64,000 nucleotides of DNA, taken from assembly GCA_009363875.1 (NCBI GenBank), contig CM018695.1:46743935-46807934 (forward strand), in the 5' to 3' direction. The position numbers and the translations under genes were made by a program. This stretch comes from Mikania micrantha. Its lineage: Eukaryota; Streptophyta; Magnoliopsida; Asterales; Asteraceae. Positions 22,484 to 34,923 of the stretch are shown here, in pieces. How positions within the stretch are numbered: position 1 is the stretch's first letter; every line of letters starts with the position of its first letter. Under the pieces are notes generated by a model. That model was not told the DNA's origin, made no database searches, and saw only the letters and a program-made list of their open reading frames with translations.

Positions 22484-23935
22484 GATAATAGTGGAGAAAC
22501 ACATAAATCAATAAATTACTGTAACTTTGTACTGGTGTCGTGCATCAATTACTATATGTGTGTGTAGGATTGAGAATATATAACCAATTTTTTTGTACTA
22601 ACCCAAATAACTCTACCAAAATTAAGTCAAATCTTAATTATTTTTTTCTAACATCATTTTAACACATGTAGAACACTTTTTTTCTTTTATATGTATGCGT
22701 AAATTCATCACCATTTGAAATTAACATCATTGTAAGTGTTTGAGTCTAAGAAGTTGCAGTATTAATCAAAAAACTTACAACGATGTTAACTCTTAAACGT
22801 GATAAATTTACACACACATTGTTTTGGGTAAAAATTAAATATCTATAATTTTATCAAATCCAAATATACGAAAATGTGGGTAAATGCTTTTAGTTAAAAA
22901 AAATGTTATGAATATGCTTAAAATTGATTAAGAATCCTTTATGTATAAAATCCTTGAAAATAATAAATACCGATATAACAACTAAAGAATAAATAATATC
23001 CTTAATCTGATTAAGGATATTTAATACAAAATATAAAGTATAACCAAACAAACACAATTACACGAGGGATTTAGGAGGAAAGCCATAATATCCTTAATAG
23101 GATGAACGACATAAAACCTCGGGAGCTGATCAGTGTCTATATTCCTTGTTTTTCTTATAAAAATGAAATGATTACAAGTGTGTTGGAAAGAGATTGATCG
23201 CTAAGTGTTGTGTGAAATGAGAAATTAGAATGTTTTTGCGTGTAATTGCTATGAATAGAAGCGAGCAAGTGTCCTATTTCATCAATCGGCTTTTCCTTTC
23301 ATAACAACTGAAAATACAACGTCTATACAAAGTAGTTCCTCCTTTTTCGGAGGATATAATAATCTTTGATTCGTTACTAATCCACTCCAAACAACCAGTT
23401 TCACACATATTGTTGTGGCTGTGCCGAGTCTTTAGGAGGATTTTGAATTAAGTCCACGGCCGTATCTATATGACGCTGCAAAGAAGGAGGTGTAAAATAT
23501 TTATTATAAAATATATTAAATATTACCTGCAAACACAGTCATCTATGATGGTCATATATTCCTGTTATATTAATAAGAAATATATTAGTTCAATGAATAT
23601 AAATTAAAAAGGATCCTCAAAAATAGGATCCTTTTGCGATAAAAAAAATTAAGAATCCATGAGTTAAAGATCCAACCTCTAACAATTGTCCCCTAAAAAT
23701 ATAACTGCTCGATTTTTTTAGTGCTTGACAGTTATTATATTTTCAAATTTAAAATGTGTATGATGATCATGGCCATGATCTCTCACATAACCTGGTCTGA
23801 TCCCGAACTATTAATTATCTGCTTAAATGAATCATGACGCTGTCATTTAAAAGTAACTGTCTACGTGAGGTATACATCATGTCTCTCTCTTACTATTTCT
23901 TCTTCATTCTTTCTTTTTTGGTAAACCATTTCGAT
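22482..23935. other. AT-rich intergenic DNA with a perfect palindrome
   Basis: No gene is recognised. A 27-bp inverted repeat at 22995-23021 (arms of 13 bp around one base, AATATCCTTAATC) and a hairpin at about 23609-23633 (AAGGATCC/GGATCCTT) are the only visible structures. Confidence 0.5.
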
Positions 23936-24737
23936 GGTGAGGAAAAGGATCACATGACCTTCAATTCCTGCTGAAGCTGCAAGTTTTGTCGATCAAGGGA
24001 TTCTTCCTTGGTCAGAGCAAAATCTTTGTAAGTTCGATGATCAATGTATAAAATCTATCGATTCCAGTGGCTTTTTCCATCCTGCAACGGAGTTCAAACC
24101 GTATGACCCTCGATTGAAAGCTAACAATGTCTCCAAAATCTAGGTTAGCTTTCTAGAATATCCATTCCTTTCAGGTCTCAGTTACCCTTTTCCTAGTTTA
24201 ATATCAAAGTATTTTAGTTTCACCAACCTATCATTTTGTCAAGCAATGCCGATGTTAAGGCAATTTTTATTCATTATTAGCAAACTCAACGAGAATCTTT
24301 CACTTGTTATTAGTATTTCTAAAATTTCATGTGCATACCCATTGAAAACTCAAGGATATTACCGCCATTCGTTGAAGCGACAACCATGATCTCTGAAATA
24401 TTTAGAAGGGGTTAATAGGAACGATAAAAATGGCGATATCGCTTTTTCTTTGTCAAAAGAAGTTCTATCCCTCACGGGAATTCTTTGCCTGCTGAATGGA
24501 TAGAAAGGGGTAGGATATATAGAATTCTTAATGAATTTTTTTTTAATTAAATTATTTTGGATTGATTATTTGTTTACAAGTCCTCAGTTTGAAGAAGTGA
24601 TTTCGTTAAGAGGGGATAGTACCCAAAAGTTTAAGGAATTTTTTAAGCTTGATATGTCTGTTCGAACTTTCAGACTAAACTCTCCCACCGCCGAAAGCAG
24701 AACCAACCCAATTTCAACAGATTTGTCTGTAGGTAAA
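23936..24737 (+). pseudogene. 5' half of a multi-exon gene relic (putative transposon-associated family)
   Basis: From ATG at 23936 a frame runs MVRKRIT, a stop, then SIPAEAASFVDQGILPW, FDDQCIKSIDSSGFF, FKPYDPRLKANNVSK, a TAG near 24140, then PFLSGLSYPFPSLISK and FCQAMPMLRQFL. After a frame change near 24425 it continues RYRFFFVKRSSIPHG and LPAEWIERG. A possible intron ends with CAG near 24592, and a further exon FEEVISLRGDSTQKF runs to about 24732. The style (FFFVKR...IP..LP..W) recalls plant 'putative gypsy-type transposase' proteins (Transposase_28-like) common in Asteraceae; this is from memory and unverified. At least three stops or shifts make it dead. A solo LTR splits it from its 3' half. 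Confidence 0.5.
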
Positions 24738-24742
24738 TGATC
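24738..24742. repeat. Target-site duplication TGATC, left copy
   Basis: Identical to 28688-28692 on the far side of the solo LTR. Confidence 0.9.
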
Positions 24743-25799
24743 TGTAACATCAGTGCCGGAACCGCCACCGGAACAGTGATCGTAAACAGTATCATGAACA
24801 GTAAACAGGTACGAATCATACACATTTCAGTACGTTTCAGATTCATATCATTTATCATTGTCATTTTGTGTTATCATAGAACAAATTCAGAAACATTTAA
24901 CAGAAACAAGTTCTAAACAACGGTTTTTGAGTCAGATAACTATCCGGCAACATAGAACCATCATGTGATTATTTGGTTAGGATTATATTATGTATAAACG
25001 TATGTGAGGCTTTACAGAACAAAACACATGAATATCGTTACGGGAATGCAAAATTGACGGGTTATTCGTATAGGTGACGATTTATACGAATAAATCTGAC
25101 GGTTTAACGTTCTGAATGATATTCTATAATTAGAAAACAATATTGAAGAGTATAGTTATCGTCGTGTTCGTACGGGTGACGATTCGGACGAATATGCGCG
25201 ACGACTGTACATTTCGATTTAAACAGTAAATTAATGTTTTAAAATTTAAATAAATGAGAAGATGTTAGTTAATTTATTAGGAATCACAACCTAAAATAAT
25301 TAAATAAATTCTAGTTTGTGAATCGAGTCGTTTTGTCTTGAAAACTACGCGAAACGGCTATTTACGCGAAACCGAACGAGACTAAACTACCCGGTATGTG
25401 TTAGACATTAAGGGGCATTTAATTTCCCCATCTACCACCACCAACCCTCTCCCACCATCACCATTTTCGCTTTCCCATTCCTCTCTCTCAAAAGAAATTC
25501 ATCCAACTTCTCTCTACAAGTTCGTGACCATTTCTCGTCGGATTCAAGCTATTTTGGTTTCATTACAACCCTCTCATCGTGTAGATTTCAGGAGTACAAC
25601 TTATTCAAGCTTTCATCCACGAAATTTGAGGTAATGTTCAAGTTTAAACTCGGTTTATAGGGTTTTTCACGAGTTCATGGGGTTTTGTTATTATAATTAA
25701 TGATAAACACTTACAACACTTAGATGAATCACGTAATCAGCTAGTAGAAGCTAGGGACTTGTATTTTAACAGGTTAAGCTCGATGGCAGCCGGTTGTGA

Positions 25800-26260
25800 T
25801 ACAGGTTCGTGAAGCTTAGTCGGCCGAAACCTGATGATCCTTGGCCGAACCTTTCTGGTTGGAGAACCCTGCAACGAACCTTGCATGGTCTCTGCAACGA
25901 ACCTGGCATCTGTACTCGGTTTGTCAGCCAAACCCTAGGTCATCTGCAACGAACCTGGAGGGTCTGGGTCCCGAACCCTGCAATGCTGACAACCGAACCC
26001 TGGTTCACGAACCCTTAGTTGTCGAGCGAACCTTCTTGTTAGCCGAACTATGGTCATCTAACCGAACCAGTGTCTCACCTGCACCGAACCTGCGGGACTC
26101 ATGCAACGAGCCTGTGACATCATTTAAGCTAGCCAAACCTTAAAGGTTCGTGGAAATTGAGGCATGGCCGAACCCCAAGGGTTCGTTGGTGGCCGGGTGA
26201 TAGCCGAACCATATATATTGTCAACCTAGCCGAACGTTAGGTGTTCCTCACAAAGGGTTC
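25800..26260 (+). repeat. CCGAACC motif array in solo LTR
   Basis: Recurrent GCCGAACC, ACGAACCT and CCGAACCC words over about 460 bp, starting about 1.06 kb into the LTR. This is the same relative place as in Tekay-1. Confidence 0.8.
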
Positions 26261-27389
26261 GCTGCCTTAGGGGTGTTAGAACTAGGATAATCACTAAAAT
26301 TCCTTGATGGCATGGCACATAGGGTTGGTATACATGAGCATGCATGAGTAGGGTTCGTGTGTGTGTGCATGGGATAAGTGTGTGCATGGGAATGACATGA
26401 AGTATCAAATTTTGTGTAAAACTTGTGCTATTATGAACTAGAACATCAAGAACTACTAACAAGAGTTTAAAGACTAAGTATGGATCAAGGCTACTAAAGT
26501 ATGCCTCATAGAATATGTTATAAATAACAAGTACTTAGAGGTGAGATTTACATGGGATAATACAAGGAATAATCAAAAGGTTTTCAATGGGCTTAAGAGG
26601 GCCCAATAGGGCTTAATTAGGCCCATCATACCTTAAGTGGTTACTTAAACTCAAATAATGATGTATCAATTAAAGGAAAAGACATGGCGAATTTATAAGA
26701 GTTTGTTTAATAACTTCTAAAGTTTTATATAGTTTGAAATGTGAATTATAATGGCATCGTTTTCTTTTAGTTAAATGTTGTTATAAAAGATTAATTGTAA
26801 TGCTTTGGTTTAAATATTTATTTGAATTGATTGAATTGGGACTTTGTTATAAAATAGACAATGAAAATTGTCTGGATTTCAAACATAAAATAAAGGAAAC
26901 TCTGCCGAAATTTTCTAAAATATAAAAGTAAGCTATTATAACTAATCATGTGATTTGGAATCATAAGAAGGGTAATTAAGATAGAGTAGATCTTAGATAC
27001 ACTTAGTACTAAGACACTTAGTTGCACGCGCAACAAGACCCAAACCTTAGGCACAACGACTACTATGCGTACTTATTGTATTCGAATTCTATTAAAATAA
27101 CTCAGGAACTGAAGAAACCTAGCTACAAACAAGAGCGCGCATTTTGTGTAGATCATTTACATAGCAGCACAGGTGAGTTCATTGCCCATTTTCTAACATT
27201 TTTGTTTTAAAACGCGGGGCTGAGAAGCATGCGTAAACTGTTTATGAAATTGTTTACTTAAATGCTTTTAATTTTATATGTTTACATATATAAAAATATT
27301 ATCCTAGACCATGTCTAGGAAGATTTTATGCAGGTTTACTAACTGATTTACTTTTAAATTAAGTGAATAATCAGATTTAAACTAAAAGA

Positions 27390-27790
27390 CTTCAACAGAT
27401 CAAAACATTTCAAAAGAATCACATCAAACATTTTGACAAAACAAGTGTGGGAGTTCAAGGAATCAAACTAAACAGTTTTGACGAATCAAATGGGTGAATT
27501 CAATGAATCAAATGAAACATTTTGACAAAACAAGTGTGGGACTTCAACAAAACAGACGAAACAATCTTTGCAAAGACAATATTCAATGTTCTACAAATCA
27601 AGTGTTTGTTGAACTATGAATCAAGTGTACATTTGATCAATGAATCTAGTATTCTACGATCAACGAATCAAGTACATCTTGTAACAGAATCAGACGAATC
27701 AATAAATCATTTTCAAGGGAAAACCTAGGAAATATCAAAGATAACATATGCCAAAACAGACGAAACAAAAACCCTACATTTCAAGAAGTC
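27390..27790 (+). repeat. Solo-LTR repeat zone 2
   Basis: Imperfect repeats of phrases such as AAACATTTTGACAAAACAAG, GTGTGGGAGTTCAA and AATCAAGTGT. It occupies the place held by the palindrome repeats in Tekay-1 but is unrelated in sequence. Confidence 0.65.
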
Positions 27791-28692
27791 CTAGCTAGAC
27801 CGTTTGATTTGTAGGTCATATGTTTGAGGATATTTACAGATTCCCTAACTACTAAGTACCTAGATTGACAGACTAGTCTACTCGAGTATGACCAAAGGCC
27901 CCAATCATTAGGACTTATATTTTATTAAATGTTTATTTATTTATTTAATTAAACATTTATAACTGTTTATACAATTAAGGTGGTTGATCATATTGAGTGA
28001 TGAACTTATGAAATCAACATGGATTTCAAATGATTGTAAATACAGGGACAACAAACAGAGGAACTTATGGAATTGTGTTAAGGGTAAAAATGCTTAATTA
28101 TCATTAACAACAGTGTCATATACGGATTAGTATGTGGTGGGACGGTGGTTGGGCGGGCGGTAAGTTCGACCCTACATATGCCCTATATATAAGCATACCG
28201 ATTCGGATATTACATGTGGTGTTAATGAGGTTAGGGTCTTTACCAAAGGAGGTTTTCAAATCATTTTCAATTACTAAAAACTATATGAACTCACCAACCA
28301 TGTGTTGACTTGATCTTTTTGCATGACTTCTCAGGTGACGAACACGTTAATTAAGAAGTCATTTCTTTTGGACTAGGACTTAAGATAGAAAACTTAGTAT
28401 TTTGGACCTGCATACTTTTGAAGACATCATTATACAATTTATTTTGTATATCTTGTGTAAATACAAGATAGCCCTTTTATGATGTTTACAATAGATTTAC
28501 ATTGTTAAATTATAAACGATACTGATGTAATTTAACTTTGTAATTCTATTATATTAGCATTTCTCATTTATATCATGTGCAATGTAAACAATCTGATCAC
28601 TTCTGATTATCACTCACGATATCGCGCCCCGGGAACCTTCCGCCCGACGGGGACTCCGATCCAACCCCGCCGGCTCGGGGTGTGACATGATC

Positions 28693-29542
28693 CTTGCATT
28701 TTTCATTTGTGAACCTTGATTCACATTGATCTTATTTGATTCACATTGATCTTATTCACATTGATCTTATTACTTAAGGAAACAAATTTGACATTGATGA
28801 CCTTAACCTCTCAATGAAAAAGCCTAAGAGCAATAAACAGCCAGTCAAGCCTAAGGCTCTCCCGTCACGTGCCTGCTCAAGCAAGAAAAATCCAGCAATA
28901 TGATCGACTTGGAAGAGGATCTAGACCTCGATGAACTCTTTGAAAAACTTCATGCCATGATGACTCTAGTAGGTCTAGGATCCTTTTACGTTATTTTTAA
29001 ACATGTGGATTGATTTATTCAATTATGAATTTTATTTAGGGTCTAGAAAATCTTGTTACAAAAAGGGATGAACAAACCAAGCAAGTACAACTCGTAGATG
29101 ACTTCAGGAAAGGTGTTGTGAACAGAGCCAACCAGTTAGAGAAGGATAATTGGAAGTTGGCCAACCAACTGCAGGATCTTGAAGCTTCCTCTAAGCAAAA
29201 TGTGAAGGATATCACTCGTGGGGCCAAAAAATCCTCAAGCAAGGTTGTTCTTCAATCCAGGATCAGGATAACATCCCAAGCAAAAGTATAAGGGCTTTGC
29301 ATTTTGACAGATGAGTTGCAGATTTGGACATATAAACTTGCAGAGTTTACAAGAATTATTGTGGCTCAATTTTGGAGTGACATTAAGCCAAGCAGAGTGG
29401 CGATTTTAAGCAAAAATGCTAAAGGAGATAAGGAGGCCGAGGTAGTAGGTGCAAGTGTTGGAAATTTTGAATTTTACGCTACGGAGGAGAGGGTTGTGAA
29501 GGAGGCCAGAAGATCAGAAAAATGGGCGATAATGGTAATTTG
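28693..29542 (+). pseudogene. 3' half of the split gene relic (coiled-coil tail)
   Basis: This continues the relic begun at 23936. A likely intron ends near 28777, followed by KFDIDDLNLSMKKPKSNKQ, then DLEEDLDLDELFEKLHAMM. A short intron-like stretch runs from about 28969 (GTAGGT) to 29039 (TTTAG). The next part reads GLENLVTKRDEQTKQVQLV with heptad-like charge pattern (RANQLEKDNWKLANQLQDLE), consistent with a coiled coil. After a stop near 29290 the tail runs TDELQIWTYKLAEFTRIIV to the stop at 29540-29542. Removing the solo LTR and one TGATC restores continuity of the two halves. No function is assigned. Confidence 0.5.
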
Positions 29543-29907
29543 ACTAGACCTGAGCCCATTTTTTAGTGAAACTTATTGAATCTTGATTTTTGTGTTTAGT
29601 TACAATTAATGATGGTAAGGTCCCCTATGTTGGACAGACAAATTTATTTTTCGTGGTATGATTTTGATTAAGGGACCCTAATTTTCATGAAGAAGTCCAA
29701 ATCATATATTATTTTGGTTGGTTTGGAAACAATTTGAATATTTCATGGATATTAGTAACAAATTGTAAATCAGCTGGAGGAATCATGAGTTTTGGGAAGA
29801 AGCATGATTTACCTACTATCTTAATGCATATAATCTAAAGTTAACCATCTTAATTTTCCTATGTTGATTCTATTTCAATAATTGACTATAAATTAAGTGA
29901 GTGGGGT
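29543..29907. other. Intergenic DNA between gene relic and Tekay-3
   Basis: No frame or repeat is recognised. The right edge, where Tekay-3 chromodomain sequence begins abruptly, has no visible LTR and marks a 5' truncation. Confidence 0.5.
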
Positions 29908-30047
29908 TCAAGAAACTCAAACGTAGACGTATCCCGATCGTAAAGGTACGATGGGAAGGCAAACGTGGTGTTGAGTTCACCTGGGAACGTGAAGACCAGA
30001 TGAAGCTCAACTACCCTCATCTTTTTACAGTATCTTCGGCTAGTTAA
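29908..30047 (+). pseudogene. Tekay-3 chromodomain tail
   Basis: Only the C-terminal end of pol remains: KKLKRRRIPIVKVRW, then RGVEFTWEREDQMK, ending in TAA at 30045-30047. The frame is open but begins mid-domain. It is clearly related to the Tekay-1 C-terminus, with RIPIVKVRW closer to the usual family form than the RILIFKVRW of Tekay-1. Confidence 0.85.
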
Positions 30048-30067
30048 TTTCAGGACGAAATTCCCTT

Positions 30068-30080
30068 AACTAGGGGAGAC
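30068..30080 (+). other. Polypurine tract of Tekay-3
   Basis: CTAGGGGAGAC immediately before the LTR start at 30081. Confidence 0.8.
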
Positions 30081-30727
30081 TGTAACATCTGTACAGTAAA
30101 TTATGGTAGTCATAAATCAGGATAGAATAGTGTGCACATGTTAGTCTATATTCCAGTGTGATTCGTATTCAATATGTCAATGTTATTTATTTACAATCGA
30201 TTACGCTAGGCAAGAACAATATTGTATTATATCGAAACAGTGGTGGGCTGGCGCCTGGTAAGGCTGGTAGCTGGAATCTATGTATGCCCTATACATATAC
30301 TGCGTTCGGTGAAATAGGATAATGCTAGTGCATAGTGTTATGACGAATAGTATGACAAACAAATCATTTAAACAAATCGTAATGCGTAAGCGAGACTCAG
30401 TATCATTACGAGTGAAGATTCGTAATGATATTAATGTCAAACTTATAATTACGAGTAAATATCAATAAATATGTACAACAACCAAAAACGTATATGATTA
30501 CGGGTATACACGTAACTATATTCGTTAAACGGTGCGATAGCGAACTAACAGTAAAAATAAGTAAAATATTATATTTTAAGTTTTACAATTTTGAAACTCA
30601 TCAAAGATAATCAGAAAAACCTAAATTACAACTCAAAATGTTTATTTACGTAATCACAACGACGCGTACGTAAAAATACGAGAAACCGACACCGAGCGAG
30701 ACTGAATACGCGGAGAATCACTCGGGG

Positions 30728-30735
30728 TATAAAAA
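30728..30735 (+). promoter_or_regulatory. TATA box of Tekay-3 LTR
   Basis: TATAAAAA within CTCGGGGTATAAAAACCC, 648 bp into the LTR, followed by a CT-rich leader start (TTTCTCTCTCT). Strong by position and context. Confidence 0.65.
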
Positions 30736-31189
30736 CCCTTATTTCCCCATCTTCTTCATTAAATTGTAGCCTCACACCTTTCTCTCTCTAAAAAAATCCG
30801 TCTCCAAATTCTCTCACAAGAAAACCTCCATCAAAACACCAAGATCTTCTTCATCTATTCCACCAAATCGCACGTATAATATATCAAAACGATCGTCTCA
30901 ATGAGAGGAAGCTTGTATTACAAAGGATCGGAGCTAACTCGAGCTAAATTGGCTAGAATCTTAGTGAGAAGGTACAGGTCTGAAGGGTTTTCACTATTCA
31001 TCATCTTCTTCCTTTTTATAAAACGGTTTACAGCCCATTAAACTCAAAAGGAAGATGGTTAATCACATGGAAATCCTTTTGATATGTGTGGATTAAATTA
31101 TTAGAAGCATGGATGAACTTGGGTTGGTCATGGGGGTCAAAATCGATGAAGCTTGAGCTTGTTAAACCAATAGCAATGATGGGGTTGTG

Positions 31190-31840
31190 GTGGCCGGATT
31201 TCATTGATCCTATCTTGGCCGATGGTGTAAACCTTGGCTTAGAATCACCGATATTAGCTGGAGATGGGAAAGACTAAAGGATTCACGAAGATTACTCGTC
31301 GATATTGTTAGAATCGGGGCAGTAGTATCGATGGGAATTGGAGGCCACCGATAATGATAATATCGATGGACCTCCCATGCAAACACCAACTCCACCGATC
31401 GATATTAATAACTTCAGTGCTTCTTATGACCAACCGACCAATGAACCTAACACCTAACATCAGCCTAAGCAAATCCAAGTCAATAACTGGTTGAGATCGA
31501 TAGATCCGAAGGCAGGCTGTCGAACTTAACCCCCATCGATATTGACAATATCAATTGGCAATTCTCTTGTGCTAGCCGAGCCTTCTTTCAATCGAGCCAG
31601 CCATGCAACCTTTCAAAACTACTCTAATTCAGTAACATAGTCTTAATCAAGTTAATTCAAGGGGTTTAGGGAAAAGAAGCATGGACATTGGACGTTTAAA
31701 GGACATAATATCGATGGAGATGAGGACCATCGATATTACTAATATCTATGGTGTCCCTTTGAACCTAGGATGATTGATTTTGCTAAGTTCGACCATCATA
31801 CCATCACTAAGGCTGTCGATATTGGTTCATTAAGTCCATG
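31190..31840 (+). repeat. ATCGATATT motif array in Tekay-3 LTR
   Basis: CCGATATT, TCGATATTG, ATATCGATGG and CATCGATATTAC-type words, several in both orientations because the core is palindromic, recur over about 650 bp. It lies at the position equivalent to the CCGAACC arrays of the related LTRs but uses a different motif. Confidence 0.75.
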
Positions 31841-32499
31841 CATGTGTTCTAAACCTAAGGACTATCAAGATCAAACACTAATGAACTTACAAGGGATCGT
31901 ATACGCATAAGAGATCAATAAGGGTATTCTAACCCTAATTTGATCTTGGTGATTGTATATTAGTCTTATTCTAATTAAATTAACTTAATTTAAGAATAAG
32001 ATTATGTCATAGTCATAAAGGCTTAAAACATATAAACATTTTCACGTAATCATGTGAACAAGAGATGCAAAACTTACAAACACATGCTACATTTATGTAT
32101 AACAAACTTTATACATAATGTAACATGACACATGCTTTTTCATGAATCAGCCATTATTCTAAGGGCTCAATCAAAATGTTCAAGTTCAGACAACACTTTA
32201 AAACATAAGAACAAGTTATACGAAGAAAGGTTCAGTAACAAGTTAACATAATTTGGTCAATCAATCAAAGTCTAAATCATCATAATGAAATCTTATATTA
32301 TATATACGATTACAATGATATAGGAATCATTTAGAGGTCTTGTTGCTTGCTACTTGTACAGGATCAGAGTCTACTGCTGTCAGGTGAGAACATTAGCCCA
32401 TCGTTTACAGTTTTACAATTGTTTTGGGGTCGAACACGTGACCAAACAATCTTTATACAACCACATTTCATATATAGGATTCATTTCACTTTTGCAACA

Positions 32500-32960
32500 A
32501 TCAAATGTTTACTTTTCAATTCTAAGGGATTTACAACTATTCTAAAGGATTTATTAAGTATTCTAAAGGACTTACCAACTGTTTTAAAGGATTATCAATT
32601 GTTAAACACTTTTCTACAGAAAGATTTTATAAAAGGTTTTCTAAACTGTTTTACACAAAATGGTTTCATAAATTTTAAACACTTTTAAAGAATAAGTTTT
32701 ATAAACTCTTTTACTATAAACTTGTGTTTTCAAATAAATATTATGTTTCAAACCTAGTTATTATACAAGGACACTATTCTCAGTATTAAATCAAGGGTTT
32801 TCGAACAAGGTATTCATTCATGAGATTCAATCAAAGGTTTTCAACTCAAGGTATTCAATCAATGGTTTTCAAAACAAGGGATTCAACCATGGTTTTCAAT
32901 CAAGTATTCAATCAAGTTAAACGTTTATTCAATCTTAAGAACAACTAAATGTCATGGTCT
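32500..32960 (+). repeat. Tekay-3 LTR repeat zone 2
   Basis: Repeats of ATTCTAAAGGATTTA-like and then ATTCAATCAAGGTTTTC-like units. Subfamily-specific, in the same relative place as the zone 2 repeats of the other LTRs. Confidence 0.7.
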
Positions 32961-33756
32961 TGTAAACAAGCTTATTCACATGAAGACACGTTTTGGTTAC
33001 GCCAAGGATGTGGTTAGTGTTTAAATATGTTTTAAACCCTAACTGCAGATTGGATGCATACGGTAATATGAATTTGCTGCTAATTAACTTTACCAGCATA
33101 GGTCATCTTAACCGAGTTACGTCAACATGGAGTTGTCTTCTGAGTAAACTCGTTAGTACTACTCATGTTGAATGCATTTACTGAGTACTTTTATGACTCC
33201 AAATGTAATTTGGGACTTGATTATATGTTGGCTTTTCTAGTAGACAGTCATTTAACTATTTGCACACGTTATTCTTACTTGATGACAGTTTGTGTTGCAA
33301 TTATCCGTGACATGTTTATACAACTGTTTTATTCATATGTTTACAACTGCAGATTCATATTTACAAATATTAAACCTATTGTTCTCACCAACTACTTTTG
33401 TAGTTGACAGCTACTTTTCACGTTTTTCAGATAATCATGTTTAGAGCATTTCAAGGACAACTAAGGAGACCATAGTTAATATAATACAAGATGAAGAAAC
33501 AAGCTAGGATAGATTAGAAACTCATTAAATCCTGATAGTTTAATTGTCTTGTTTGAGTATTATTTTGTGAACAATATTTTTGGGTTTGTAGTTGTCACTC
33601 TTTTGGTAGTTAGACAGAATGATTGTAACTATACAAATGTCTAACATTATGAAACTAGTAATGCATTGTGGTTGTTCTTCTTTCAATACTTGTGCATTAT
33701 TCAACCATTGATCATCACCACGCCGTGGATTCCGCACGCGGCGCAGGGGTGTGACA

Positions 33757-34923
33757 GTATATAACGTATGTATGTATATATATATATATATTGAAATTCG
33801 CATTTGCATTTGTTTTGAAACATGCATAATAAGACATGGGTTATGAAAAAACCATGTTTTTTTACAAAAATAAGATTAAAAATGTAGGAAATGGGTTCAC
33901 GTATTTATTATAACACAAGAATAAAATAAAAATAGTAACGAGACTCTCTTTATTCATATAAATAATCTAGTACAATACCGGTTACAAGATTAAAATAAAA
34001 TAATATAAATAACGAATGTATATACCAAACTTGTTAAGATCCATGTATTCCTTGGGTGCTTTAAGTCGCTTGTTTGACAAGAGCATGCTCCATATTGAGT
34101 CTCTAATCATGCCTTTTAACTATATATTCAATCCATTGTGTCTTCCACTTATTATTCATTGCAACATGAATTAGACATGTTGATGATTGTGGTTGAGGCA
34201 TGTGTTCAATATTCTTCCCTTAAAACAGATTTCGCGCCTCTTTTCAAAACAAACGCGTCTATCTCACAGGGTACAACAACATAAACAGTTTGTGTACTGT
34301 CGGAGTTAACCTAGCACCTGAAAAAGATATCTAAACAAGAGCTTGAAGAGTTGAGAAAGCTAGAAAAAAACTTCAAACTATGTGGTAGATTGCATGTAGT
34401 ATTCTTTTCACCAAAAAACAAGGCACCAATTATCTTGTATTTATATTACAAGATGGTGATTCCAAGGGTTTTGAATTAACACATATAATCAATACATGTA
34501 ATTTGAAAAGCTTGATTTAATTGAGTAAGATGAAGAGTCTTGATTTTAATTCAAATTAAATTTGATAAATAATCAAATAACTCAAATTTCTAAAAAAACA
34601 TATATAGAATAGTTTCTTAGTAAAAACAAAGTTCTATTATATTTTAAAAGGTTTTACCTTTCAAATGTACTAGACCATCATATTACCATAAAAGGTAATA
34701 ATGCTTTATTACCATAATAAAAAAAATAATAATTTATTTAATTATTCTTGTAGTTCTATCGTCATTGATTACAAACATCACAACAAACCAACACATGCAA
34801 TGGAGTCTATGAGACAGTAATTGCATGTTGATAACACATCAAGTCATTTATTTATCTTACAAATACATAAATCATGAAAACATTTATTAGCTCTGACAAA
34901 CAACAAAGCATGTATCATGTCAA
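33757..34923. other. Intergenic DNA 3' of the P450 gene
   Basis: AT-rich. It would include the P450 3' untranslated region just below 34924. A short TA run lies at about 33776-33792. No other gene is recognised. Confidence 0.5.

Larger units (their letters stand above)
24743..28687 (+). mobile_element. Tekay-type solo LTR (3,945 bp)
   Basis: It starts TGTAACATCAGTGCCGG and ends CTCGGGGTGTGACA, matching the Tekay-1 LTR termini, with no internal region. A perfect 5-bp duplication (TGATC) on both sides shows a solo LTR left by LTR-LTR recombination. It shares with Tekay-1 the CCGAACC array (about 25800-26260) and the GC-rich block before CCCTATATATAAGC (about 28130-28200). Much of the rest is diverged, including a different repeat zone at about 27390-27790. 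It sits inside an intron or exon edge of a gene relic. Confidence 0.93.
30081..33756 (+). repeat. Tekay-3 3' LTR (3,676 bp)
   Basis: It starts TGTAACATCTG after the polypurine tract and ends GGGGTGTGACA. It has a clear TATA box (TATAAAAA at 30728-30735, preceded by CTCGGGG), a block similar to the CCCTATATATAAG block but only 160 bp from the LTR start (about 30240-30310), an ATCGATATT array (about 31190-31840) and a second repeat zone (about 32500-32960). Open frames within it (such as 32347-32688) are low-complexity. The 5' part of the element is missing. Confidence 0.9.
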
